A stretch of DNA of 64,000 nt, from the NCBI RefSeq assembly GCF_002741035.1, contig NZ_CP016808.1, positions 5,256,501 through 5,320,500 on the forward strand, in the 5' to 3' direction. Source of the stretch: Paenibacillus sp. BIHB 4019 (GTDB lineage: Bacteria > Bacillota > Bacilli > Paenibacillales > Paenibacillaceae). A program made the position numbers and the translations under genes. Shown one piece after another: positions 1 through 8,126 of this stretch. Under the pieces are notes generated by a model, which was not told the origin of the DNA, searched no databases, and saw only the letters and a list, made by a program, of their open reading frames with translations. The stretch's first letter is position 1. The number at the start of each line of letters is the position of its first letter.

Positions 1-227
1 GAAAATCGCCGGGCAAATACAATATGTACATGGGAGCAAGCTTCAACGGCGACCGTTTGAATAAGATGTATAAAGAAAACATTGATGAAACGGAAATCAT
101 CAGCACGCTGACGCCTATTATTAACCGTTTCGCGAAAGAGCGCGAGCAGGGCGAGCATTTCGGCGATTTCGTCATTCGCAATGGTTATGTGAAGGCGACA
201 ACGTCAGGGCTTAATTTTCACGATTAG
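1..227 (+). CDS. cysI: Sulfite reductase hemoprotein beta subunit, C-terminal fragment
   Basis: Only the last ~75 residues are inside the window; the frame is open from base 3 with no start, so the gene begins upstream. The visible residues include KYNMYMG, a [12 protein letters not shown] stretch and a [14 protein letters not shown] tail, which match the conserved end of assimilatory NADPH-sulfite reductase CysI (family knowledge). That enzyme reduces sulfite to sulfide with siroheme and a [4Fe-4S] cluster in the cytoplasm; the cluster-binding cysteines lie outside the window. It ends 230 bp before the next gene, with a stem-loop between. Confident on family from the C-terminus alone. Confidence 0.85.
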   Translation, partial: KSPGKYNMYMGASFNGDRLNKMYKENIDETEIISTLTPIINRFAKEREQGEHFGDFVIRNGYVKATTSGLNFHD

Positions 228-319
228 CGGCGCCCCTGCAAGCTAAAGCAGGGCAGGATTGGGAAAGGCGAATCACGTGCTTGATAGCCGCCCTTTTTTG
301 CACAAAACGATAGATAGGA

Positions 320-355
320 AAATAAGGTCTGGGGCATCTGCTCCAGGCCTTATTT
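320..355 (+). terminator. Stem-loop downstream of cysI, probable terminator
   Basis: AAATAAGGTCTGG pairs with CCAGGCCTTATTT around a short loop, giving a long stem with A-rich and T-rich feet on either side, so it could work in both directions. The T-run is short and interrupted (TTATTTCGCTT). It is the best candidate for the end of the cysI transcript. Confidence 0.5.
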
Positions 356-457
356 CGCTTATTGCCTAATGAGCGGCTGGATGTTTATAATAATTGAGTC
401 GACGTAGAGATAGAGAGTGGAATTGAGCGTAAGCAAAGAGAGGAGCACATCATAGCG

Positions 458-1549
458 ATGATGCCAGAGAAAAAAGTAACGTGGCTGGAGCTGTTTTATG
501 ATTTATTGTTTGTCGCGGCCGTTTCCAAGGCTACCCATGTGCTGCTTCATGTGGAGCACAGCAGCATTACCTGGGAGCATTTGTCCAAATTCATTTTGAT
601 TTTTGTGCCGATTTGGTGGGCATGGGTTGGACAGACGATGTACAACAATCGCTTTGGCCAGGATACGCCCAAGCATCGATTATTTATTGTCGTACAAATG
701 TTCTTCGTCCTGATTATGACGGCAAGCTTGAATGTTGATTTTGATGCGTATTATGTGCCCTTTTTTATTGGATATATAGGGCTTAGGATTATAACGACCG
801 TGCAATATTTGCTGACAGCGCGTTCAGAGGTGCTGCATAAGCTGCAAACCGCACGATTTTTCGGCACCTATTTTTGGCTGGGGATAGCAATATCGTCTTG
901 TTCCTTGTTTTTTGACTCGTGGCTGCGTTACGCGATTTTGTATGCGGGCATTATTTTGGACATTATTGTTCCGTTAATTGGCCGCAAGCATCTCGTTGTC
1001 ACGCCAATCCATACCCCGCATTTACTGGAGCGTTTTTCGCTGTTTACGCTAATTTTGCTCGGTGAATCGGTCGTCAGCCTGCTTTCGATTTTGGATGCCG
1101 GAGATATGAGCTTTACTTCGATTGCATTTGTTGCGCTCTCCTTTATTCTCGTCATTGCGATTTGGTGGCAGTATTTCGAGAACATGGAGAAAAACGTGGA
1201 CAAAACGAAGCGAACGGCAGGGCAGACGATTATTTACGGTCATTTGTTCATCTATTTGTCGCTTTGCATGATTGCTGCGTCAATTCAGCTGGTATTTTTG
1301 GACAAACTGGAATATGGCTTTATGCTCGGGTTTGTTTTCGGCTCTGTGTTCATTTATTTTCTATCGGTTATGTGCGTGTTATACAGCTACCGCTTTGAGC
1401 ATTTGCGCCCGACCGTGAAGCATATTTCGCTGCTCTTGCTGCTTTTAATTGCTTTGTTCAGCGTGAACTTGATCGTTGTAGTGTCGCCAACGGTCGTGCT
1501 GCTGGAGCTTGTGCTGTTCTTTATCGTATTTGCCAAAACAACAGCTTAG
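458..1549 (+). CDS. Low temperature requirement protein A (LtrA) family membrane protein
   Basis: A 363-residue, very hydrophobic protein. The N-terminus carries the family signature WLELFYDLLFVAAV followed by WWAWVGQTMYNNRF, and about ten membrane segments can be read, including two near residues 220-245 and 260-300. This is the LtrA family, named from a Listeria gene needed for growth in the cold; its biochemical role is not established. The start at ATG 458 is followed at once by a second ATG; AGGAG at 441-445 serves either. It is monocistronic: flanked by the cysI stem-loop and by a convergent nitroreductase gene. Confidence 0.85.
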   Translation: MMPEKKVTWLELFYDLLFVAAVSKATHVLLHVEHSSITWEHLSKFILIFVPIWWAWVGQTMYNNRFGQDTPKHRLFIVVQMFFVLIMTASLNVDFDAYYVPFFIGYIGLRIITTVQYLLTARSEVLHKLQTARFFGTYFWLGIAISSCSLFFDSWLRYAILYAGIILDIIVPLIGRKHLVVTPIHTPHLLERFSLFTLILLGESVVSLLSILDAGDMSFTSIAFVALSFILVIAIWWQYFENMEKNVDKTKRTAGQTIIYGHLFIYLSLCMIAASIQLVFLDKLEYGFMLGFVFGSVFIYFLSVMCVLYSYRFEHLRPTVKHISLLLLLLIALFSVNLIVVVSPTVVLLELVLFFIVFAKTTA

Positions 1550-1601
1550 CTTTCAAAGTATGCTCGTTAAGCTAACAGGCAAGGATAGCGTGTATGAAAG
1601 A

Positions 1602-1644
1602 GGGCGTCTAGGCGGGCAATGTGAATGAGCCCGCCCAGACGCCC
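1602..1644. repeat. Long GC-rich inverted repeat between convergent genes
   Basis: GGGCGTCTAGGCGGGC (1602-1617) pairs with GCCCGCCCAGACGCCC (1629-1644), a 16-bp stem with one mismatch. It sits in the 230-bp gap between convergent genes and could end both transcripts, but neither side has a clear T-run, so it is given as an inverted repeat rather than a proven terminator. Nothing else was seen in 1550-1779. Confidence 0.55.
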
Positions 1645-1779
1645 CTATGCCTAAGGTGACTATGAAGTCATATCCGGACATGCAAGGTTCCTAATACCTA
1701 CGGCTGCATATCAGTCAACATATCGACATCAATGGGCTAAGGAATATATCGATCATAGAATTCCCAAAATAAATGGATA

Positions 1780-2418
1780 TCAGCGCCAAAAGGTAATTTT
1801 CTCACTAGGCAAACGCACCGATTCATGTCCTTCTTCTTGAGCCTTGCCGATTGAAAGGATCATGACCGGAACATACCGTTCGTCGTCCAGATCAAATGTG
1901 TGAACAACCTTATCACGTTCAAAACCTGCCATAGGGTTGGTGTCATACCCATGCGCGCGGGCTACCAGCATAAGTTGCATGGCAAATAAACTTGCATCGA
2001 TTTTGGCCACCTCAATCTTTACTTCTCGAGGTAGTAGAGGAAACATACTTAATATTTGTGTTACCTGCTTGTCGCGCACCTCCTTCGGCATTTTCCCTTG
2101 TTCCACAGCTGCATTATAAATCTCTTCTACATTCCGTTCACTCTGAGTATCGCCCAAAATAATTAGCATAGCGGCTGATGTATCATTTTGTTGCGTATTG
2201 AATTGTACAAGCGGCCGAAGCTTGTTTTTCCCTTCAGGGGTATGAACTACGATAACACGCCATGGTTGTAAATTTGCAGAAGAAGGCGCTAAACTTGCTT
2301 CATTAATGATATCATGCAATTCTTCCTTTGAAATTTTGACCTGCTCATCATAATGGCGTACGGAACGCCGGCCAGTAATAATGTTGACAAAATCGTTATT
2401 TTGGATATGTTCCAGCAT
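1780..2418 (-). CDS. Nitroreductase family protein (YdgI-like)
   Basis: A 212-residue FMN-dependent oxidoreductase of the nitroreductase superfamily, expected to reduce nitro or quinone compounds with NAD(P)H. Seen: the RRSVRHYDEQ motif near residue 17 (FMN phosphate binding), ASLAPSSANLQPWRVIVV, and the C-terminal AHGYDTNPMAGF segment. Start set at ATG 2418, 61 codons inside the longest open frame, because AGGAGA lies just upstream of it and the extra N-terminus would run back through the promoter and into the divergent gene. Transcribed away from a MerR-type regulator and probably controlled by it through the promoter at 2485-2515. Confidence 0.85.
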   Translation of the reverse strand: MLEHIQNNDFVNIITGRRSVRHYDEQVKISKEELHDIINEASLAPSSANLQPWRVIVVHTPEGKNKLRPLVQFNTQQNDTSAAMLIILGDTQSERNVEEIYNAAVEQGKMPKEVRDKQVTQILSMFPLLPREVKIEVAKIDASLFAMQLMLVARAHGYDTNPMAGFERDKVVHTFDLDDERYVPVMILSIGKAQEEGHESVRLPSEKITFWR

Positions 2419-2450
2419 GTAATCTCTCCTTTTGATGTGACCAGTTTTTT

Positions 2451-2467
2451 TGACATAAGTGATGTCA
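2451..2467. promoter_or_regulatory. Inverted repeat in the nitroreductase leader
   Basis: TGACAT-AAGTG-ATGTCA is a perfect 6-bp inverted repeat, nested inside a wider ACCAGT (2440-2445)/ACTGGT (2467-2472) pair. It falls downstream of the predicted -10 and 33 bp before the start codon, so it could be a second operator or an RNA hairpin near the ribosome site. Function unknown. Confidence 0.4.
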
Positions 2468-2484
2468 CTGGTTATCATGTTTTT

Positions 2485-2515
2485 ATTATGAACTATGAAC
2501 CTTGGTTTATAGCAA
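2485..2515 (-). promoter_or_regulatory. MerR-type promoter with 19-bp spacer and dyad
   Basis: Read on the minus strand: -35 TTGCTA (2510-2515), a 19-bp spacer, -10 CATAAT (2485-2490). The spacer is filled by the near-perfect dyad CTATGAACCTTGGTTTATAG (2493-2512 on the + strand; 8 of 9 arm bases pair). A 19-bp spacer with the regulator's dyad between -35 and -10 is the hallmark of MerR-activated promoters, and a MerR gene diverges from here. Confidence 0.65.
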
Positions 2516-2551
2516 ATATAAATAATTCTAGTGTTCAGAAGGGAATAGGCT

Positions 2552-2929
2552 ATGAAAGCGAGTGAAGTGTCCAAGTTGACAGGGCTGCCAGTATCCACCT
2601 TGCGATTCTATGAACGCAAACAGTTGATTCCGGAGCAGTTTATATCAAGAGATGAAAATAATTATCGCGTATATCATGAGGGGGTGATTGGTTTTCTGGA
2701 GGATGTGAAAACTTTGCTCACCGTAAGTTTTACTATCCAGGAAATAATCCTGCTCATTAACGAAAACGAAAATTTCTATATAGAAAAGAAAGCATTGGTG
2801 ATGGAAAAAATTCAACAGATTCAGGAGCTAGAAGCAAAATTGCAAACATCAAAAACATTTTTAGCTGATGTGTTAGAGGGCAAGGCGAATTTTCAGACCC
2901 CATGCAGATCTATGGATACAACTGTGTAA
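2552..2929 (+). CDS. MerR family transcriptional regulator
   Basis: A 125-residue DNA-binding regulator. The N-terminus (residues 1-45) is the MerR winged helix: KASEVSKLTGLPVSTLRFYERKQLI, then NNYRVYHEG. A coiled-coil dimerisation helix follows (roughly residues 75-108). The short C-terminal tail CRSMDTTV has one cysteine and no obvious metal site, so the signal may be an organic or redox compound. ATG 2552 is the only sensible start although its Shine-Dalgarno is weak (GGGAATAGG). It is divergent from the nitroreductase; the intervening 133 bp carry a MerR-type promoter, so that gene is the likely target. Confidence 0.85.
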   Translation: MKASEVSKLTGLPVSTLRFYERKQLIPEQFISRDENNYRVYHEGVIGFLEDVKTLLTVSFTIQEIILLINENENFYIEKKALVMEKIQQIQELEAKLQTSKTFLADVLEGKANFQTPCRSMDTTV

Positions 2930-3048
2930 ACCCTTTTGAAGCCATCGTTTAGCCTGCAAATCGACTTACTACTAATCATTCAATTGAAACAAATGAGTTC
3001 TGTAAATCATCACTGAGCTAACAGATACCATCGTTTATTTAATAAAGT

Positions 3049-3079
3049 AGCGGCAGTCTGAGACCTGTCGCTGTTTTTT
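3049..3079 (+). terminator. Intrinsic terminator
   Basis: AGCGGCAG (3049-3056) pairs with CTGTCGCT (3065-3072, one G-U) around an 8-nt loop and is followed by GTTTTTT. It ends the merR transcript about 120 bp after its stop. The rest of 2930-3285 (about 350 bp) shows no gene. Confidence 0.8.
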
Positions 3080-3285
3080 ATGCAAACGATTCCTGCTGCT
3101 GGAACTCAGAAGCAACCGCCTAAGTGCAAAATAGATGATAACCGCTCGTCTTATCCACCTTTTGGTAGGTATATGTATGCCTAATTGCTCATACCCAAAC
3201 AAATTATTGTTGCTTAAGGGTGATTATTTCCAATTCCAATCCATGTTAAAATGGTAGAATTACGAATAGAAAGGTGCGAAATACG

Positions 3286-3708
3286 ATGGGATCTTGGGGA
3301 ACAGCAGCGCTGGAAAGCGATGAAGGTCTTGATGTTCTTGATGCTTTAGGCAAATATGCAGTGGACCGCCAGTCGATTAAATTGAAAGAGCTTCTAGCTC
3401 ATTATAGAGAGCTCGGATTCCTTGCGGAAGATCCGGAAGAGGTGGATTTCCTTTACGATAATACAGCGATTGCTCTAGCAGAAATTGTGTGTGTCTATAT
3501 CGAAAACGGCAAGACGCAGTACGCAGAACTGAGTGGTTTGACGGAGATCGTCTGGAATAAGGAAGATCTGCTTGAGCTAAAGCAATTGGTTCAGCAGGTG
3601 TTGGATAATAAAGGCGGGGAACGCGAGCTGTATGAACTGCGGGATGGAGATTCGGACTGGATTAACCATTTGGAAAAAGTGATTCGCATTTTAACGGAGC
3701 GGCTTTAA
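3286..3708 (+). CDS. DUF4259 domain protein
   Basis: A 140-residue acidic soluble protein. The N-terminal MGSWGTAALESDEGLDVLD is the recognisable opening of the DUF4259 family, small bacterial proteins of unknown function. ATG 3286 is preferred over a GTG 12 bases upstream because AAAGGTG is then 9 bases away. It stands alone between the merR terminator and a convergent unknown gene and shares the 3729-3757 stem-loop with it. No catalytic motif was seen; a role in immunity or regulation would be a guess. Confidence 0.7.
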   Translation: MGSWGTAALESDEGLDVLDALGKYAVDRQSIKLKELLAHYRELGFLAEDPEEVDFLYDNTAIALAEIVCVYIENGKTQYAELSGLTEIVWNKEDLLELKQLVQQVLDNKGGERELYELRDGDSDWINHLEKVIRILTERL

Positions 3709-3728
3709 ATAGTAAAAAAATAAATACT

Positions 3729-3757
3729 GGCTGCAGCCGCTTTAAGCGGTTGCAGCC
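3729..3757. terminator. Bidirectional terminator between convergent genes
   Basis: GGCTGCAGCCGC (3729-3740) pairs with GCGGTTGCAGCC (3746-3757) across a TTTAA loop. The left flank reads as a long T-rich tract on the minus strand, so it is strongest as the terminator of the minus-strand gene, whose stop codon it touches; TATTT follows on the + strand. Confidence 0.75.
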
Positions 3758-4380
3758 TATTTGGCATTCATCATAAGCTTATATTTCCTGAAAATCCAAG
3801 ATCTATCCAAGTCAGTCATTGCATTTTGGCTTATGCGCACAGGTGGTTTTTGCTCTTGTAAAACATCTGCTGTTGCTGCATGTGTCGAAAAACGAAGCGG
3901 CTTTGTCATTTTTTTAATATCTTTTGTAATTTCATTAAAAAAAGCATACGCTAACGGCTGATGCTCCCGAATATCCTCATAAAAATAATACTTTCCTTGC
4001 TCATCCGCCATATTAATTTGAAAGCCTTTAGGAAAGGAAAGCATGATGCACGGCAGCACATCCTCCGCCCATTGCCCGTAATAGGGAAAGGAGATGCCTT
4101 CATTTCTCGCAAAAAAACCGGTGCTTTCATGATCAGACTTAACAGAGATGGAATAAACAAAGAAAGGGTGATAATCCATTCTTTTTTCCTCTGCTGTAAA
4201 ATATTTATAAAATGCTTCATAGTTCGCATACACCTCATCGTATTTATGCTTCGTTTGGGCATAATCGGTACGATGGAACTGCGCTTGCTTTTGCTCAAAA
4301 AGCATTAAAATGCTTTTAAATTCTTCTGGTGTTATGAAAAATTTAAGTTTATAAAAGCCGCTGTTTTTTAATTTGTCCAT
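3757..4380 (-). CDS. Hypothetical protein
   Basis: A 207-residue soluble protein, rich in aromatic and charged residues (FYKYFTAEEKRMDYHPFFVY; FPYYGQWAEDVLP), with no signal peptide or membrane segment. I do not recognise a family. The regular alternation suggests an alpha/beta fold with an N-terminal helix around residues 16-60. Start ATG 4380 follows GGTGAG, a weak ribosome site. It is transcribed alone, convergent with the DUF4259 gene and divergent from the FlgM-like-headed gene. Confidence 0.6.
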   Translation of the reverse strand: MDKLKNSGFYKLKFFITPEEFKSILMLFEQKQAQFHRTDYAQTKHKYDEVYANYEAFYKYFTAEEKRMDYHPFFVYSISVKSDHESTGFFARNEGISFPYYGQWAEDVLPCIMLSFPKGFQINMADEQGKYYFYEDIREHQPLAYAFFNEITKDIKKMTKPLRFSTHAATADVLQEQKPPVRISQNAMTDLDRSWIFRKYKLMMNAK

Positions 4381-4484
4381 TTCTTTTCACTCACCACCCC
4401 AGTTGACTCCACTTATATTATCACATTTTAACAAAATGAATCTAGGATCTACCCAATTTCCGCCTCCTTTTTTGTAAATTAATA

Positions 4485-4512
4485 TAAAAAATACAAAAGA
4501 ATATTCCGATAC
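4485..4512 (+). promoter_or_regulatory. Sigma-D-like (flagellar) promoter
   Basis: TAAA (4485-4488), a 16-bp spacer, then TCCGATAC (4505-4512). This resembles the Bacillus sigma-D consensus TAAA-N15-GCCGATAT, with 6 of 8 matches in the -10. It lies 55 bp before the next start codon, and the encoded protein begins like the sigma-D anti-sigma factor FlgM, which strengthens the call. Confidence 0.5.
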
Positions 4513-4566
4513 TATAAATAGAAGAGAATAACGGAAATAAATGAATAAGATAGGGGTGCGTTAAGG

Positions 4567-5427
4567 ATGAAAATTTACAGCTCGACCCAGTACGACTTGA
4601 ATTTATACACCCATTCGAAACAGCAGGCCGATAAACCGGCCTTGGTTGCAGGCACGATACCCGGGCTTTCGCATGAGACCGATACAGTGGAGATCAGCCC
4701 GGCTGCCAGACAGTTGGCGCAATCTGATATTGTGAACCATTCGGCTAAATATTTTGGAACTGTGCAAATCAATGATTCGCTGAACCGCGTTCTCAAAGAT
4801 CAGCCCGCGGAGGTGAAGGAAGCGGTTTACGGCATTATCCAATCCAATATCATTACAGATGTAGCTGGAGAAGAAGAAAGAGCAGCGCTATTAGAATTGG
4901 GACTTACCCAAGCTAAGTATATCGCGGACAACTACATGAAGGATGATGAAGCGGCGGAATTTTTGAATACGATTCGTCAAATCGGCGCCATCTCCCAAAC
5001 GAGAACAGTAGACCCTGAAACGAATGAATTCCATTACGAAACCCCGCCGCAAAGACCTATTGGGGCTCCAGATGATTATATTGATTTGAACTATATGATG
5101 AAGAAATTCGAGCCGAATACGCTGGACAAGCTGCAAGATGCTATAGTGAACGGAAAAGACTGGAACAGCATCTTGCAAACCTTCGCTAAGAAAGCATCGA
5201 CAAATACGGATTGGCTGAAGGCATACAGAGAGGACGCTTCCAAACCGATCGGGGACATTGCCGGTGAGAACAGATTCGACAAGGCCTCTACTGCCAGCTT
5301 GACTGCGTTCGTCAAAGATATCAAGGACATCACTGCCAATGCCGGATTTGATAATACGGGGTTTATTAAAGACAATATAGAGGCTTTTATGCGAACGTTG
5401 GAAAGTTCAAGGTCCTCACAATCCTAA
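4567..5427 (+). CDS. Hypothetical protein with FlgM-like N-terminal segment
   Basis: A 286-residue soluble protein without signal peptide. Its first ~55 residues parallel Bacillus FlgM: both open with MKI, have Q and N-x-Y spaced similarly, and reach a D-x-[IV]-EIS-x-AA-[KR]-x-[ML] motif (here DTVEISPAARQLA, residues 39-51). That motif recurs in flagellar export-associated proteins. The remainder (residues 60-286) is helical and not recognised; it is much longer than FlgM (~88 aa) and lacks an obvious sigma-binding helix. ATG 4567 has AGGGGTG 8 bases upstream. A sigma-D-like promoter precedes it, so motility-linked expression is inferred. Confidence 0.55.
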   Translation: MKIYSSTQYDLNLYTHSKQQADKPALVAGTIPGLSHETDTVEISPAARQLAQSDIVNHSAKYFGTVQINDSLNRVLKDQPAEVKEAVYGIIQSNIITDVAGEEERAALLELGLTQAKYIADNYMKDDEAAEFLNTIRQIGAISQTRTVDPETNEFHYETPPQRPIGAPDDYIDLNYMMKKFEPNTLDKLQDAIVNGKDWNSILQTFAKKASTNTDWLKAYREDASKPIGDIAGENRFDKASTASLTAFVKDIKDITANAGFDNTGFIKDNIEAFMRTLESSRSSQS

Positions 5428-5441
5428 TTGTATCGAGTAAA

Positions 5442-5496
5442 AAATACCCGACTGCTTACTGCTTGGATGAACTCCAGACAGCGCAGGCGGGTATTT
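5442..5496. terminator. Possible terminator stem-loop between convergent genes
   Basis: AAATACCCG (5442-5450) pairs with CGGGTATTT (5488-5496) around a long, partly structured loop. A-rich on one side and T-rich on the other, in the gap between two convergent genes. The long loop lowers confidence. Confidence 0.4.
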
Positions 5497-5525
5497 ATAT
5501 GCAAAGCCTTATGGATGAGGCTCGA

Positions 5526-5948
5526 TTAAAACTCTTCGTCGGATTGGTTGATGAGCCATTGAATGCCGAATTTATCCTTCAGGCTGCCGTAGCCTTTAGA
5601 CCAGAAGGTTTCTGCGAGTTCCATCTCGACAGTGCCGCCTTCTTTGAGCTTGTTGAAGACTGACTGCAGTTCTTCAAGGTCTTTGCTGACGACGGAGAGG
5701 CTGATGTTCGTGCCTTCAACGTAAGGCGAGTCCGGAAATACATCGGAAAACATAATCGTGCTGCCCATAATTTTCAGACGCGTATGCATAACCAATGGTT
5801 TCACTGCTTCCGGCATCTCAAACTCCGGATTTGGCGGCGAATCCCCGAATGTCATAATTTCAGGCTTGTCCGTTCCGAAAACCTCTGCATAAAACAATAC
5901 CGCTTCACGACAGTTGCCATTAAAATTCAAATACGCCTGAACAGCCAC
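5526..5948 (-). CDS. VOC superfamily protein (PhnB/YjdN-like glyoxalase fold)
   Basis: A 140-residue protein starting MAVQAYLNFNGNCREAVLFYAEVFG, the usual opening of the PhnB-like branch of the vicinal oxygen chelate fold, with later TIMFSDVFPD and KFGIQWLIN strands. Members are dimers of unknown or varied function (metal-dependent resistance or lyase activity); the closest annotation is 3-demethylubiquinone-9 3-methyltransferase-like. The start is GTG 5948, with AAGGAG 8 bases upstream. Monocistronic. Confidence 0.75.
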   Translation of the reverse strand: MAVQAYLNFNGNCREAVLFYAEVFGTDKPEIMTFGDSPPNPEFEMPEAVKPLVMHTRLKIMGSTIMFSDVFPDSPYVEGTNISLSVVSKDLEELQSVFNKLKEGGTVEMELAETFWSKGYGSLKDKFGIQWLINQSDEEF

Positions 5949-6206
5949 TTACGTCACTCCTTCGTAGGTTTGAGTTGGGGTTAAGCTAGATCCATTACGC
6001 TCCTATTGTATCATTAAACCGCGCTTGTTCAAACTTGAAATCTGTGCAGCTAAGCTAAGGGCTTCTTTACCAGCAATTAGGGGAAAACCGTCCATAAGAC
6101 TTATTGTTCCCGACATCTGCCGCAGATAAAATAAGAGGACAAGCTTCGGTTGCAGTTGACGCTGAAAGCATGCACCTGAAGATAGTCATAGCTGTGCTTA
6201 AAAGCC

Positions 6207-6240
6207 GGGTACCCGCAGCGGGTGCCCTTTCATTTTTTTT
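6207..6240 (+). terminator. Orphan intrinsic terminator upstream of an accessory operon
   Basis: GGGTACCCGC pairs with GCGGGTGCCC and is followed by TTTCATTTTTTTT, a strong + strand terminator. No + strand protein gene lies between it and the convergent VOC gene (5949-6206 shows no coding), so it either ends a short RNA or acts as an attenuator for the operon that starts at 6346. Confidence 0.7.
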
Positions 6241-6345
6241 CAAAGCGGGCTGTTCAGGTTTAATGAAATCGGGTATTTAATGGATGGGATACATAACGGT
6301 TATTGCTTTAACATCAAATATGGAAAGTGGAAGGTGAACAGTTGG

Positions 6346-8013
6346 ATGGAAGCAGCACAACGCGCGGCAATAGATGAAATGAAACGAGAAATTCACCAGT
6401 GGTTCGACCAATTGGAGAAGCAGGATGCAGCGGATACTGTCAAACGCACGAAGCTGCAAGTAGGCGTCTTTGATTACGCGTTAATAGACTGTACGGCGGA
6501 GCCTATACAAATTGTAGATCACGATCTGGGATTTGGTTGGCCGGATGAAAAGGATGAGCAGCCTGATTCGCATGCGCTGTTTACGATAGAGCAGATCCAG
6601 ACGCTTATTAAGCCTCAGCTTGCGGAAGTAATTGGGGAGCGCTTGGACTTGCTGGCGTCTTCACCTGTTACGGATTACCGCTTTACTTTTTGCGGGAAGT
6701 TCCGGGCTGTGGAAAGCGTCATTGAGCTCGCGCTCGTACAATACGTGAATGAGGCGAAAAAGCAGGAGCTGCTGGGACATATTCAAACTTATGTGGCGCA
6801 AAAGCTGGATGCCGGCAATTTTCCGACGAAGCCGCTGGATACTTTTTTTCTGGTGCGGCATCTGCTGAGTGGGCAGCTTTTCCCGCAGCTGGACGGCGAT
6901 TGGATCATTGCCAAATTCGAGAAAATTTTAGAACTCAATAAATCCCGTAAAGAAGCGCTCCAAGAACATCGCAGCTACATCATTATGATGCTGAAAGCAT
7001 GGGTGGAAAACCAATTGCTGCCTATGTATTTCGCCATAGAGGAGGGCGAGGATGGACGGAAGCAGTACATATTGAAGTCTGAGGCTGCTGCCGACCCTGT
7101 ACAGCCTGGGCAGATTACGCTGCTGCTTTATGCGGCTGTCGCTATTCTGCGCTTCGAGCCAAGCTATAGCAAGTCAAGAGGGCTCAGCTTTATCGATTGC
7201 GCTCGGCAGCTAGGAAGCGGCAAAGCAACACAGCTCCTTGAAGAAGGCAGCGGCGCCTATCCGAAGGAAGATAGCGATTATAGTGATGCGTTTGTACATT
7301 GTAAAGCTAATGATGTATTTTCAACGATTACGATCGTCATCAAGCAGGAGGAAGAGCAAAGCTACGGACGAGCGGTGTCGTTCATCATTCGATTGCTGCA
7401 GCAGGGCTTCCCCAAAAGTTATAAGATCAAGCTAAAATCAAGCGAAAAGCACTATTTGCCGCTGAAAGGGCTGGCCAAATCGGATACGCACCGTTTCTTT
7501 GCAAATGCACTCGCCTTTGAGGAGCTGCATCCTCAACTGGAGCAATATGCGCGCGAGGCAATGGAGGAGTTCGAATGGTACGGCGATGCGGAGGATGAGA
7601 AAAGCTGCATGCCGGGTAGCTATGCTGCTTTCGGCTTGGGCCTAGCCGATCCTCGGTATTTTTCGCTAGTCGAGCAGTATATGAAGCTGGTTGATGTAGA
7701 GCATCAATCCGTGCAAAATAAATTTGCCGCCGAGTTCGCGGCCCGCTACGGTGTTAATGCCGATTCGATCGCAACGCTCGTTGTTTGCATGCTACATAGC
7801 ACGGAGGAGCTCAAGCTCAAAATCAAGCCAGCATTCGAAGAGGAAGCCAATTTGGAGCTGCTGCTGGAGCGAGTGGCGGGGCTGCATAATTATGAAGTGG
7901 AGCATCTCATTTATTTGATCTGGGGCGGGACCGACAAGCTGAAGGCAGCAGCTCGCAAAACGAAGGACACGCGCCAGCCGCTCATGGAGCAGCTGCTGCA
8001 AGCCTCCTATTAA
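6346..8013 (+). CDS. Hypothetical protein, first gene of accessory operon
   Basis: A 555-residue soluble, mostly helical protein beginning MEAAQRAAIDEMKREIHQWF. There is no signal peptide, membrane segment or catalytic motif I can name; it may belong to one of the large DUF families (DUF6138 is a possibility I cannot confirm). ATG 6346 is chosen 22 codons inside the longest frame because GGAAGGTG lies 9 bases before it, while the outer ATG (6280) has no ribosome site. The next gene starts 113 bp on. Membership in a four-gene operon with SUKH and FGE-like proteins suggests a multi-component accessory function. Confidence 0.6.
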   Translation: MEAAQRAAIDEMKREIHQWFDQLEKQDAADTVKRTKLQVGVFDYALIDCTAEPIQIVDHDLGFGWPDEKDEQPDSHALFTIEQIQTLIKPQLAEVIGERLDLLASSPVTDYRFTFCGKFRAVESVIELALVQYVNEAKKQELLGHIQTYVAQKLDAGNFPTKPLDTFFLVRHLLSGQLFPQLDGDWIIAKFEKILELNKSRKEALQEHRSYIIMMLKAWVENQLLPMYFAIEEGEDGRKQYILKSEAAADPVQPGQITLLLYAAVAILRFEPSYSKSRGLSFIDCARQLGSGKATQLLEEGSGAYPKEDSDYSDAFVHCKANDVFSTITIVIKQEEEQSYGRAVSFIIRLLQQGFPKSYKIKLKSSEKHYLPLKGLAKSDTHRFFANALAFEELHPQLEQYAREAMEEFEWYGDAEDEKSCMPGSYAAFGLGLADPRYFSLVEQYMKLVDVEHQSVQNKFAAEFAARYGVNADSIATLVVCMLHSTEELKLKIKPAFEEEANLELLLERVAGLHNYEVEHLIYLIWGGTDKLKAAARKTKDTRQPLMEQLLQASY

Positions 8014-8126
8014 TGCAACGCGAGCAGCGCTTGCAGGAGCGGGAGCAAAAGTGCAAAAGAGCAAAAGAGCAATGAGTAATGAACAATGAGCTGAATGAAG
8101 CGTTTTTTATAAAAGGAGGCCTGCCC

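Noticed and set aside
1602..1644. GC-rich hairpin as a definite terminator
   Set aside because: Excellent stem but no T-run on either side.
2419..2598. N-terminal extension of the nitroreductase frame
   Set aside because: It would cross the MerR-type promoter and overlap the divergent regulator; a good ribosome site precedes ATG 2418.
8030..8090. GCAAAAGA tandem microrepeats as a regulatory element
   Set aside because: Only about three irregular units, best explained as low-complexity sequence before the SUKH gene.
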